Counted from the stretch's first letter, positions 1 to 7,400 are shown. The stretch: 10,482 nt of DNA from CADEFX01 sp050260355 (GCA_050260355.1 JBLNBZ010000131.1:1-10482), one strand, 5' to 3'. Notes: generated from the sequence alone by a model not told the origin. Numbers and translations are program-made.

Positions 1-600
1 GGCGACCTCGGGCAGGTGTATCCGATTGCGCGCGGCAGCGCGCCGCTCATGACGGCGATCGGCAGCGCAGTGTTGCTCGGCGAGCATCTCGGTAGCACCG
101 GTTGGGCCGGTGTCTGCGTGCTGATGTCAGGCGTGCTGCTGCTGTCGGTGCGGGGCAGCAGAGCGCTTGCCGGGTTCGACGGGCGCGCGGTCAGCTTTGC
201 CCTTGCCACGGCGGCGACGATCGCAGGCTATACGCTGGTCGATGGCGTTGGCGGGCGATCCTCCGGCAATGCGCATGCCTACGCGGCGACGCTGTTCGTG
301 CTCGACGGCGCCATGATGCTGGTCTACGGCCTGATACGACAGCGCCGCGAGATGGTGTCGGGTATGCGCACCGGGACCTCGCTGGTGCTGGTCGGCGGTG
401 TGCTCTCGCTGGCGTCCTACTGGATCGCGATCTGGGCGATGAGCGTGGCGCCGATCGCGCTGGTTGCGGCGGTGCGTGAGACCAGCGTGTTGTTCGCAGC
501 CCTGCTCGCCGTCGTCCTGCTCAAGGAGCCGGTGATGGCCTCGCGCCTCATCGCGGCCGTGCTCGTGCTTTCGGGGCTCGTGCTGATCCGCTTGCACTGA
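1..600 (+). CDS. DMT superfamily (EamA) transporter, 3' part only
   Basis: This is the C-terminal 199 residues of a drug/metabolite-family membrane transporter; the reading frame is already open at base 1, so the true start lies upstream. The visible part begins with GDLGQVYPIARGSAPL, which matches the conserved end of the first EamA repeat (the 'YPIARG' region). One further helix of that repeat follows, then a complete-looking second EamA repeat of about five hydrophobic segments, including a stretch with RETSVLFAALLAVVLLKEP near the end, a typical EamA signature. EamA proteins are inner-membrane carriers, usually exporters of amino acids or other metabolites; the substrate cannot be read from the sequence. 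It converges with the Na/Pi gene across a 21-bp gap in which I see no terminator. A role in phosphonate metabolism is not indicated. The family call is firm, the function unknown. Confidence 0.85.
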   Translation, partial: GDLGQVYPIARGSAPLMTAIGSAVLLGEHLGSTGWAGVCVLMSGVLLLSVRGSRALAGFDGRAVSFALATAATIAGYTLVDGVGGRSSGNAHAYAATLFVLDGAMMLVYGLIRQRREMVSGMRTGTSLVLVGGVLSLASYWIAIWAMSVAPIALVAAVRETSVLFAALLAVVLLKEPVMASRLIAAVLVLSGLVLIRLH

Positions 601-621
601 GGGCATTGCACGCGGACTGCT

Positions 622-2340
622 TCAGTCGCGAGCGGCGGTGCTCGGAAGCGCGGAAGGCGCGCCGGCATTGGCAGCGGCCGCATCTTCGGCCGCGGCGACA
701 CGCAGGCGGCTTTCGCGCAGCTCTCCCGCAGCCTCGAGGATCGGATAGGCGACCGACGTCAGATGCGAGTTGATCCGCTTCAGGTCGCGGATGACGTCGA
801 GGTGGATGGAGCTGGTCTCGATGCTCTCGGCGCGGCCCTGGCGCAGTCTGGCGAAATGCCGCTCGGCGGCCTCGAACTCGCGGCTGCGCATGTCGGTCTT
901 GGCGAGCAGGAGGCGACGCGCGAGCGCCACGTCGCGGCTTGCGAATACGTTGAGGGCCAGCCGCATGTTGTCCATCACCTGGCCGTGGAAACGCTTGAGC
1001 TCGGCAACGCCTTCGGCCGAGAAAGCATAGCGCTTCTTGATCTTCTTCGAGGCGAGCTCCATCAGGTTCTTGTCGATGATATCGCCGATGTGCTCGAGGT
1101 TGGTCGTGAACGTCAGGATCTCCACGTAGCGCCGGCTGTCGACCTCGCTCATGTCCGTCTTGGACGCGCGGATCAGGTAAAGCTTGATGGCCTCGTGCAG
1201 GGTATCGACGTCGTCGTCGGCTTTCTCGATGTCGCGCACGAGGCTCATGTCGTTGCCCTCGATGGCGGGCAGCGAGCGGCGCAGCATGTCGAGCACGATA
1301 TCGCCGACGTTGAGGGTCTCGCGCATGGCGCAGGCCAGCGCCTCCGACGGCGCCTCCAACGCTGTCGGGTCGAGATGCTGCGCGGCGCGACGATCGATCA
1401 AACCTTGCGGCTCCGGCAACAGGTGCCTGACAAGGCGCGCCATCACGTCGACGAGCGGGAGAAAGACCACCGCAACCACGATGTTGAATGCGGTGTGGGC
1501 ATTGAGCACCAAGCGCGCAGGGTCGCTCGTCAGTGCCGGAAAGAGCGCTGCCAGCTTACCGATGAAAGGGATGATGAGAATGCCGATCGCGGCTCGCGCC
1601 AGCAGATTGCCAAGGGGCACGCGGCGCGCGGCGACGCTCGAGCCCGAGAGCGCAACGTAAGGGGCAATCGAGCCGCCGATGTTGGTGCCGACGACCAATG
1701 CCAGGGCGAGCGCGGGTCCGATGGCACCGCTCGCCGCCAGCGACATGATGAACAGGATAATTGCGAGGCTCGAATGCGCGAGCCAGGTCATCGCAGCGGC
1801 GACGATGATGGCGATCGTCGGCTCGGTGCCGAGCGCAGAAATGATGGCGTTGAGGATCGCGCTGTCACGCATGGCGCCCGACACGCTGCCAAGCAAGGAC
1901 AGCGCCAGCAGCATGAGCCCGAGTCCGATGGCGATGCGCCCCGCACTTTTCACCCGATCGCTGTAGGCGCTGGAGAACAGGATGACACCGACGAACAGGC
2001 CGGCCGCCCACAGCCACTTGATGTCGAAGGCGAAAACCTGCGCGACCAGCGTAGTGCCGACGTCGGCGCCGAGCATGATGGCGAGCGCGATCGGCAGCGT
2101 CACGAGACCACGGCCCGCAAACGAGGCCAGCAGCAGCGCGGTTGCGGTGGAGCTCTGGACGATGCCGGTCACGCCAACGCCCGCGGCGAAGGCGACAAAG
2201 CGATTGCTGGAGGCGCGCGCCAGCAGCGCGCGGAGTGCTGCCCCGAAGGTCCGCGTCAGGCCCGTGCGCACCATCCGCACGCCCCAAAGCAGGAGGGCTA
2301 CAGCCCCCAAGAGCGTCAGAAGCAGCTCGCTACCGCCCAT
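622..2340 (-). CDS. Na+/phosphate cotransporter family protein with C-terminal PhoU-like domain
   Basis: This 572-residue inner-membrane protein belongs to the Na/Pi-cotransporter II-related family (NptA/YjbB type). Residues 1-300 hold two inverted transport repeats. The first has the signature QSSTAT at 62-67 followed by GADVGTT at 91-97. The second has the variant AHSSLA at 188-193 followed by GTNIGGS at 219-225. Residues of about 335-550 are soluble, helical and charged, and resemble PhoU. The ATG start at 2338-2340 is preceded by GAGGA seven bases upstream. It lies 33 bp downstream of the LysR gene on the same strand, so the two are likely co-transcribed. Family members move phosphate with sodium; E. 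coli YjbB, of the same architecture, has been reported to export phosphate. Next to genes that release phosphate from AEP, export or homeostasis of phosphate is plausible, but direction cannot be told from sequence. Confidence 0.9.
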   Translation of the reverse strand: MGGSELLLTLLGAVALLLWGVRMVRTGLTRTFGAALRALLARASSNRFVAFAAGVGVTGIVQSSTATALLLASFAGRGLVTLPIALAIMLGADVGTTLVAQVFAFDIKWLWAAGLFVGVILFSSAYSDRVKSAGRIAIGLGLMLLALSLLGSVSGAMRDSAILNAIISALGTEPTIAIIVAAAMTWLAHSSLAIILFIMSLAASGAIGPALALALVVGTNIGGSIAPYVALSGSSVAARRVPLGNLLARAAIGILIIPFIGKLAALFPALTSDPARLVLNAHTAFNIVVAVVFLPLVDVMARLVRHLLPEPQGLIDRRAAQHLDPTALEAPSEALACAMRETLNVGDIVLDMLRRSLPAIEGNDMSLVRDIEKADDDVDTLHEAIKLYLIRASKTDMSEVDSRRYVEILTFTTNLEHIGDIIDKNLMELASKKIKKRYAFSAEGVAELKRFHGQVMDNMRLALNVFASRDVALARRLLLAKTDMRSREFEAAERHFARLRQGRAESIETSSIHLDVIRDLKRINSHLTSVAYPILEAAGELRESRLRVAAAEDAAAANAGAPSALPSTAARD

Positions 2341-2373
2341 ATTCCATTCCTCGCACGAAGCGATGGTGCCGAA

Positions 2374-3297
2374 TCAATTCTTCGCCCCCTGCGGGCACGG
2401 GGTCCAGCCCGAATCCGCCAGCCATCCGCGTGCCATGGCCAAGCGATGCGCCGTTTCTATGAAACGCGCAACCAGCCCGAGCCGGTGCCGCTCAGCGCGA
2501 CAAATTGCATATTCAGCGACCGCTACCTCCTGATCGGCGATCGGCACCGCCTTCAACCTCGCATCGTTGCCGGCCTCGCTGGCGAAGACGATGCCGACTC
2601 CAAACCCGGCAGCGACGGCCTCCCGCACCGCCTCCCGCGTTGCAACATCGAACACTTGGCCAGTCTTGATGCGGGCCGCCCTGATGCGAGCCTCGGCCAC
2701 CTCGCGCGTGATCGATCCCTTTTCGCGCACGACCAAATCGCGGCCTGCAAGGTCGGCGATCGAGGCGCGTGTGCGCCGCGCCCAGGCATCGTTGGCGCCG
2801 ACCAGCAGGACCAGACGGTCCTCGCGGATCTTGATCGAGAACAGGCGCGTGTCGCTGACCGGCCTGGCCATCACACCGAGATCGACCTCGTCCTTCAAGA
2901 CTTGGGCGATCACGTTGCTGGAATTATCGATGCGAAGCGAGAAGGCCAGCCCTTCGACGCGGTGCTTCAGCTCGGCCAGAACCGGGAGCACATGAATGGC
3001 GCTGTCGGCGCTGATGCGCAGCCCGCCGCGCCCCGACGGCCGCTCGCGGATGACGATGTCGGCGACCGCGTCCATGGCCTCGCTGAGCCTTGCCGTCGCG
3101 CCATAGAGCGTCTCTCCCGCCGGCGTGAGCCGCACGCCGCGGCCCGCGCGCTCGAACAGGGCGGTGCCCATGGTGCGTTCCAGCGCCCGGACCTGAGAGG
3201 ACAGCGTCGGCTGGCTCACGCCGCTGAGCCGGGCGGCGACGGTGAAGCCTCCGGCGGCGGCGACCCTGTGAAAGGCAAGAACGTGGTTGAGGTTCAC
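2374..3297 (-). CDS. LysR-family regulator, probable AEP catabolism activator
   Basis: This is a 307-residue LysR-type transcription factor of normal family length. The N-terminal winged helix-turn-helix covers about residues 3-62, with the recognition helix near SQPTLSSQVRALE (28-40) and the usual LFERAGRGVRLTPAGE ending. Residues of about 92-290 form the effector-binding domain. The start is GTG (3295-3297) with GGGAG seven bases upstream. It is divergent from phnW, the standard arrangement for a LysR protein controlling its neighbour, and a LysR subfamily associated with AEP catabolism genes is known (TIGR03339). I infer that it senses AEP or a pathway intermediate and acts on the phnW promoter, probably through the palindrome at 3392-3406. 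The ligand is not shown by the sequence. The downstream Na/Pi gene probably shares its transcript. Confidence 0.88.
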   Translation of the reverse strand: MNLNHVLAFHRVAAAGGFTVAARLSGVSQPTLSSQVRALERTMGTALFERAGRGVRLTPAGETLYGATARLSEAMDAVADIVIRERPSGRGGLRISADSAIHVLPVLAELKHRVEGLAFSLRIDNSSNVIAQVLKDEVDLGVMARPVSDTRLFSIKIREDRLVLLVGANDAWARRTRASIADLAGRDLVVREKGSITREVAEARIRAARIKTGQVFDVATREAVREAVAAGFGVGIVFASEAGNDARLKAVPIADQEVAVAEYAICRAERHRLGLVARFIETAHRLAMARGWLADSGWTPCPQGAKN

Positions 3298-3391
3298 GGC
3301 GACACTCCCGCGGAAGGAGGCTCTACAGGAGTGAGACTCGATCCGCCTCTCTCCTCAAATAGGTTCGATCTATGACTCGCATCGACTGCAA

Positions 3392-3406
3392 GTATTGGTC
3401 CAATAC
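3392..3406. promoter_or_regulatory. Perfect palindrome, likely LysR operator
   Basis: GTATTGGTCCAATAC is a perfect inverted repeat with seven-base arms around one central T. It contains T at 3393 and A at 3405 separated by 11 bases, which fits the T-N11-A core of LysR binding sites. It sits in the divergent spacer between the LysR gene and phnW and is more AT-rich than the surroundings. Its centre is 55 bp before the phnW ATG and 102 bp before the LysR GTG. That the LysR protein binds it is inference. Confidence 0.65.
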
Positions 3407-3424
3407 ATACATCACGGCTACGAT
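3395..3424 (+). promoter_or_regulatory. Weak candidate promoter for phnWAY
   Basis: TTGGTC (3395-3400, three of six matches to the -35 consensus) and TACGAT (3419-3424, four of six to the -10 consensus) are 18 bp apart. Transcription would start near 3431, leaving about 23 bases before the phnW ATG. The -35 element lies inside the palindrome, as expected if a regulator must help or block polymerase there. The matches are poor, so this is a suggestion only. Confidence 0.25.
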
Positions 3425-3453
3425 CCACCTGCAAACTCATTCATGGTGTCTAT

Positions 3454-4605
3454 ATGACGACGGGGCATGCGGCGAGAGGTATTTCCGAGACGGGCGATCC
3501 GCTGCTGCTCACGCCGGGCCCGCTGACCACATCCAGGGCCGTCAAGCAGGCGATGGTGCACGACTGGGGCTCGCGCGACGCAGCCTTCATCGCCATCAAC
3601 AAGGCGGTACTCGAGCGCCTGCCGGAGATCGTCAATGGCACCGGCACCCATGTGACGGTGCCGATGCAGGGCTCGGGCACCTTTGCCGTCGAGGCGATGC
3701 TGACGACGTTCGTGCCTCCCGGGGGCAAGGTTCTGCTGCTGATCAACGGCGCCTATGGGCAGCGCGCCAGGAAGATCCTCGAGATCGCCAGGAGAGGCGT
3801 TGCGGTTCACGAGACGCCGGAGGACACGCCGCCAGATCTCGCGCAGGTGGAGGCGATGCTGCGCTCGGACGCCGCGATCAGCCACGTCTTTGCGGTGCAT
3901 TGCGAGACGACCAGCGGCATCCTTAACCCGATCGTCGAGATCGCCAGCCTTGCTGAACGCTATGGCAAGCGCTTCCTGCTCGATTCCATGAGCGCGTTCG
4001 GCGCGCTGCCGCTCGATGTGAAGACGATGGCGGTGGATGCCATCGCAGCGTCATCCAACAAGTGTATCGAAGGCGTGCCCGGCCTCGGCTTCGTGATCGC
4101 CCGCACCGCGGCGCTCAAGGAAACCAAAGGCAATGCCACGACGCTGGTGCTCGACTTGTTCGACCAGTGGGAGAACTTCAACAAGACCGGCCAGTATCGC
4201 TTCACGCCACCCATTCACGTGATCGTCTCGTTTCACAAGGCGCTCGAGGAGTTCTTTGCCGAGGGAGGCCAGGCGGGGCGGGGTGCGCGCTATGCGGCCA
4301 ACGGGCGGATGCTGGCCGAGGGCATGCAGGCCCTGGGCTTCCGGCCGCTGCTGGCCCCGGCGCTGCAGGCGCCGATCATCTACACGTTTCACATGCCGAA
4401 GGACCCGAAGTTCGTCTTCCAGGCGTTTTATGATCGACTGAAAGCTCGCGGCTACGTCATCTACCCAGGCAAGCTGACGGTCGCGGACAGCTTCCGCATC
4501 GGCTGCATCGGGCGTATCGATGTCGGGCACATTCGCGGCTTCCTCGCCAATGCTGCGGAGGTTCTGGAGGAGATGGGCGTAACCAAGCACGAGCTGGCCG
4601 CCTGA
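3454..4605 (+). CDS. phnW: 2-aminoethylphosphonate:pyruvate transaminase
   Basis: PhnW is a PLP-dependent class V aminotransferase of the cytoplasm. It transfers the amino group of AEP to pyruvate, giving phosphonoacetaldehyde and alanine. The 383-residue product has the family N-terminus LLLTPGPLTTS (17-27), the glycine-rich cofactor loop QGSGTFAVEA (72-81), the aspartate expected to contact the PLP ring nitrogen in FLLDSMSAFG (D177), and the Schiff-base lysine in SSNKCIEGVPG (K203). The ATG at 3454 is the only reasonable start: there is no in-frame start codon close upstream, and starting later would lose the conserved N-terminus. The ribosome site is weak (GGTG at 3445-3448, five bases before ATG). 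It is the first gene of a plus-strand operon, with phnA following closely. The pathway context and motifs make the assignment much more likely than a general serine/alanine-glyoxylate aminotransferase. Confidence 0.95.
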   Translation: MTTGHAARGISETGDPLLLTPGPLTTSRAVKQAMVHDWGSRDAAFIAINKAVLERLPEIVNGTGTHVTVPMQGSGTFAVEAMLTTFVPPGGKVLLLINGAYGQRARKILEIARRGVAVHETPEDTPPDLAQVEAMLRSDAAISHVFAVHCETTSGILNPIVEIASLAERYGKRFLLDSMSAFGALPLDVKTMAVDAIAASSNKCIEGVPGLGFVIARTAALKETKGNATTLVLDLFDQWENFNKTGQYRFTPPIHVIVSFHKALEEFFAEGGQAGRGARYAANGRMLAEGMQALGFRPLLAPALQAPIIYTFHMPKDPKFVFQAFYDRLKARGYVIYPGKLTVADSFRIGCIGRIDVGHIRGFLANAAEVLEEMGVTKHELAA

Positions 4606-4635
4606 CCGGCAGATGCGCAGATGCGGAGCAAGGCG

Positions 4636-5889
4636 ATGAGCACGACGCGCGGCACGGCCGAGGTGACCTGCAACGGCAGAGCCTACCGCTATCCGTTCAA
4701 ACCCACCGTTGTCATCTGCCTGGACGGCTCGGAGCCCGGCTATATCGAGCAGGCGATCGAGGCCGGACGCGCGCCGACGTTCGCCCGCTTCATGAGCGAG
4801 GGCGCCAACCTGCTGGCCGACAGCGCCATCCCGAGCTTCACCAACCCGAACAACCTCTCGATCATCACCGGGCGTCCGCCGGCCGTACATGGCATTGCGG
4901 GCAACTACTTCTACGACGCCGCGAGCGCATCCGAAGTGATGATGAACGATCCCAAGTTCCTGCGCGCGCCGACGATCCTCAAGGCATTTCACGATGCCGG
5001 GGCCAAGGTGGCGATGGTCACGGCCAAGGACAAGCTGCGGCTGCTGCTGTCGAACGGGCTCGACTTTGCCTCGGGCCGCGCCATCGCGTTCTCCTCCGAG
5101 CGCGCCGATAAGGCGACGAAGCGGGACAACGGCATCGACGACGTGGTGAGGTTCGTCGGCCTGCCGGTGCCGGATGTCTATTCGGCTGGCCTGTCGGAGT
5201 TCGTTTTCGCAGCCGGCGTGAAGCTGATGCAAAGCGCGCGTCCCGACCTGATGTACCTATCGACGACCGACTACATCCAGCACAAAGTCGGGCCGGGCAC
5301 GAAGGTGGCGAACGACTTCTACGCCATGATCGACGGCTATCTCGACCAGCTCGACCGGCTCGGCGCCATCGTCGTGGCGACGGCCGATCACGGCATGAAC
5401 GACAAGCACAAGGCCGACAAGTCGCCGGACGTCATCTATCTGCAATCGCTGTTCGATGACTGGATCGGCACGGGCAAGGCGCGTGTGATCCTGCCGATCA
5501 CGGACCCCTATGTGGCCCATCACGGCGCACTCGGCGGGTTTGCGACCGTGCACGTACCGGCAGGCAGCGACATGGGCGCGCTGCTCGGCAAGCTGCGCGC
5601 CATCGAGGGTATCGAGCTGGCGATCACCAAGGCTGAGGCCTGTGAGCGCTTCGAGCTGCCCGGCGACCGCATCGGCGACATCGTCGTGATCTCGACGCGG
5701 CACAAGGTGCTGGGCACGGCGGCTGAGAAGCACGACCTGTCCGGCCTCGATGAGCCGCTGCGATCGCACGGCGGCCTGTCGGAGCAGCGTGTGCCGATGC
5801 TCGCCAACCGCAAGATGGTGCTGCCGGCCGGGCGGCGCCTGCGCAATTTCGACGCCTTCGACGTCGCGCTCAACCACGTGCATGCGTGA
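4636..5889 (+). CDS. phnA: Phosphonoacetate hydrolase
   Basis: PhnA cleaves the C-P bond of phosphonoacetate to acetate and phosphate; it is a two-zinc enzyme of the alkaline phosphatase superfamily. With the ATG at 4636 the product has 417 residues, close to known PhnA proteins. The expected metal and catalytic residues are all present: D30 (VICLDGSEP), nucleophile T69 (SFTNPNN), D212 and H216 (TTDYIQH), D251 and H252 (ATADHGMN) and H378 (RSHGG). Each is one position higher than the residues I recall for the S. meliloti enzyme. An in-frame ATG at 4621 would add five residues, but GGAG at 4625-4628 lies seven bases before 4636 and supports the shorter form. It begins 30 bp after phnW and ends 16 bp before phnY. 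This is the phosphate-releasing step and differs from the phosphonatase (PhnX) route. It is not the unrelated E. coli protein of the same name. Confidence 0.96.
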   Translation: MSTTRGTAEVTCNGRAYRYPFKPTVVICLDGSEPGYIEQAIEAGRAPTFARFMSEGANLLADSAIPSFTNPNNLSIITGRPPAVHGIAGNYFYDAASASEVMMNDPKFLRAPTILKAFHDAGAKVAMVTAKDKLRLLLSNGLDFASGRAIAFSSERADKATKRDNGIDDVVRFVGLPVPDVYSAGLSEFVFAAGVKLMQSARPDLMYLSTTDYIQHKVGPGTKVANDFYAMIDGYLDQLDRLGAIVVATADHGMNDKHKADKSPDVIYLQSLFDDWIGTGKARVILPITDPYVAHHGALGGFATVHVPAGSDMGALLGKLRAIEGIELAITKAEACERFELPGDRIGDIVVISTRHKVLGTAAEKHDLSGLDEPLRSHGGLSEQRVPMLANRKMVLPAGRRLRNFDAFDVALNHVHA

Positions 5890-5905
5890 GGGCAAGGAGC
5901 TTTTC

Positions 5906-7369
5906 ATGCAAGAGCAGGTGCGAAAGGTGAAGCTGCCGACCAAGGCGCACGAGCCGATGCGCATTGCCGGCAAGCTGGTCGATGCAGACGAGCGCATCGA
6001 GGTGCGCAATCCCTACACGGGCGCCATCGTCGGCACGGTGCCGGCCGCGAATCCCGATCAGGTGGCGCGCGCATTCAAGCTGGCGAATGCCTACAAGCCG
6101 AAGCTGTCGCGCTACGACCGGCAGAAGATCCTGATGCGCACGGCGGAGATCCTGGCGGCGCGGCGCGAGGAGATCGCACACCTGATCACGGCAGAGAGCG
6201 GACTGTGCCTCAAGGACAGTCTGTACGAGGTCGGCCGTGCCTATGATGTGTATTCGCTGGCCGGTCAGCTCGCCATTCGCGACGACGGCGAGGTCTATTC
6301 GTGCGATGTGACGCCCCAGGGCAAGCAGCGCCGCATCTATACGATGCGTACACCCCTGCGCGGCGTGCTGTCGGCGATCACCCCGTTCAACCATCCGCTG
6401 AACATGATCAGCCACAAGATTGCGCCGGCGATTGCCACCAACAACCGCGTCGTGGCCAAGCCGACGGAGCTTACGCCGCTCACCGCGCTGCTCCTGGCCG
6501 ACATTCTCTACGAGGCGGGCCTGCCGCCGGAAATGCTGTCGATCGTGACGGGCAACCCGCGCACCATGGGCGATGCCATGATCACCGATCCACACGCCGA
6601 CGTGGTGACGTTCACAGGCAGCGTCAGGGTCGGCAAGTACATCGCGGAGAAGGCCGGCTATAAGCGCCTCGTGCTGGAGCTCGGCGGCAACGACCCGCTG
6701 ATCGTCATGGAAGATGCCGACCTCGACAAGGCAGCGGAGCTGGCGGTGCAGGGCGCGACCAAGAACTCGGGCCAGCGCTGCACTGCGGTCAAGCGTATCC
6801 TCTGCGTCGAGAAGGTGGCCGACAGGTTTGTCGATCTCGTGCTGGCGAAGGCCAGGAAGCTCAAGAGCGGCGACCCAATGGATCCCGAAACGGACATCGG
6901 CACCGTGATCCACGAGGCAGCGGCGCGCAGCTTCGAGGCTCGCGTCAACGACGCGGTCGAAAAGGGGGCCAAGCTGTTGCTGGGCAACGATCGCAAGGGC
7001 GCGCTCTACCCGGCGACAGTGGTCGATCACGTGCCTTACACGTGCGAGCTTGTGCGCGAGGAGACGTTCGGCCCCGTGATCCCGATCATCCGCGTGCCGA
7101 ACGACATCGACGACGTGATCCGCATCTCCAACTCGACGGCCTTTGGGCTGTCATCGGGCGTGTGCACGAACCGCCTGGATTACATAACTAAATTCATCAA
7201 CGGGCTCGAGGTCGGCACGGTCAACGTGTGGGAAGTGCCTGGCTATCGCATCGAGATGTCGCCGTTCGGCGGCATCAAGGATAGCGGCCTGGGGTATAAG
7301 GAAGGCGTGTGGGAGGCGATGAAAAGCTATACGAACGTCAAGACGTACTCGCTGCCCTGGCCTGCGTGA
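5906..7369 (+). CDS. phnY: Phosphonoacetaldehyde dehydrogenase (NAD+-dependent)
   Basis: PhnY oxidises phosphonoacetaldehyde, the PhnW product, to phosphonoacetate, the PhnA substrate. The 487-residue protein is a typical aldehyde dehydrogenase: ITPFNHP with N162 for the oxyanion hole, the cofactor-binding region AKPTELTP (184-191), FTGSVRVGKYI (236-246), general base E258 in LELGGNDP, nucleophile C292 in NSGQRCTAVKR, and EETFGPVIPI (385-394). Arginine directly before the catalytic cysteine (R291) and histidine after N162 are candidate phosphonate contacts, as in the S. meliloti enzyme. The frame is open further upstream, but the ATG at 5906 has AAGGAG (5894-5899) six bases before it and gives the normal length; an earlier start would overlap phnA. 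General succinate-semialdehyde-type dehydrogenases are similar, so the specific call rests partly on position in the phnWAY operon. Its stop codon lies within a strong hairpin. Confidence 0.93.
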   Translation: MQEQVRKVKLPTKAHEPMRIAGKLVDADERIEVRNPYTGAIVGTVPAANPDQVARAFKLANAYKPKLSRYDRQKILMRTAEILAARREEIAHLITAESGLCLKDSLYEVGRAYDVYSLAGQLAIRDDGEVYSCDVTPQGKQRRIYTMRTPLRGVLSAITPFNHPLNMISHKIAPAIATNNRVVAKPTELTPLTALLLADILYEAGLPPEMLSIVTGNPRTMGDAMITDPHADVVTFTGSVRVGKYIAEKAGYKRLVLELGGNDPLIVMEDADLDKAAELAVQGATKNSGQRCTAVKRILCVEKVADRFVDLVLAKARKLKSGDPMDPETDIGTVIHEAAARSFEARVNDAVEKGAKLLLGNDRKGALYPATVVDHVPYTCELVREETFGPVIPIIRVPNDIDDVIRISNSTAFGLSSGVCTNRLDYITKFINGLEVGTVNVWEVPGYRIEMSPFGGIKDSGLGYKEGVWEAMKSYTNVKTYSLPWPA

Positions 7370-7394
7370 CTGCTCAGGTGAGCTGTCACGCAGG
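7361..7394 (+). terminator. Long hairpin across the phnY stop codon (intercistronic, attenuator or processing stem)
   Basis: CCTGCGTGAC (7361-7370) is exactly complementary to GTCACGCAGG (7385-7394). Inside, GCTC (7372-7375) pairs with GAGC (7380-7383) around a four-base loop, with one T-T mismatch between the two blocks. The result is a nearly perfect 34-base hairpin containing the phnY TGA. No T-run follows, so it is not a classic intrinsic terminator. It may lower read-through into the importer genes, protect the phnWAY message 3' end, or mark the boundary of two transcripts. The right arm also overlaps the PHO-box-like repeat. Confidence 0.6.
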
Positions 7395-7400
7395 TGTCAC
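7383..7400 (+). promoter_or_regulatory. PHO-box-like direct repeat (candidate PhoB site)
   Basis: CTGTCAC-GCAG-GTGTCAC has two seven-base direct repeats separated by four bases, the layout of PhoB binding sites (CTGTCAT-N4-CTGTCAT type). Each half matches that consensus at six of seven positions, but the usual AT-rich spacer is replaced by GCAG. GATAAC (7409-7414) eight bases downstream is a fair -10 element (four of six), close to the spacing in known Pho promoters. Transcription would then start near 7421, about 86 bases before the binding-protein gene. The overlap with the hairpin arm is a caution, since the first half may be conserved for RNA structure instead. Confidence 0.5.

Noticed and set aside
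601..621. Possible bidirectional terminator between the convergent EamA and Na/Pi genes
   Set aside because: The 21-bp gap has no convincing inverted repeat or T-run.
763..3375. Plus-strand open frame of 870 codons opposite the Na/Pi and LysR genes
   Set aside because: Its product is low-complexity, rich in Arg, Asp, Gln, Gly and His with no domain, the usual result of antisense reading of GC-rich genes. Both minus-strand genes have clear family motifs and ribosome sites.
3331..3375. Fourteen-residue GTG open frame with AGGAGG ten bases upstream in the divergent spacer
   Set aside because: It lies upstream of the likely operator and candidate promoter, so it would not be in the phnW transcript, and its composition shows nothing peptide-like or regulatory.
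4051..5232. Minus-strand open frame of 393 codons opposite phnW and phnA
   Set aside because: It is an antisense shadow with Arg/His/Gly-rich composition and no motif; it spans two well-supported genes on the other strand.
5750..5905. Possible longer N-terminus of PhnY starting inside phnA
   Set aside because: The extra 52 residues are Arg/Cys/Ser-rich, a reading of phnA in another frame, and the ATG at 5906 has a strong ribosome site and gives normal family length.
5870..7030. Minus-strand open frame of 386 codons opposite phnY
   Set aside because: Same antisense artefact; no recognisable domain and phnY is certain.
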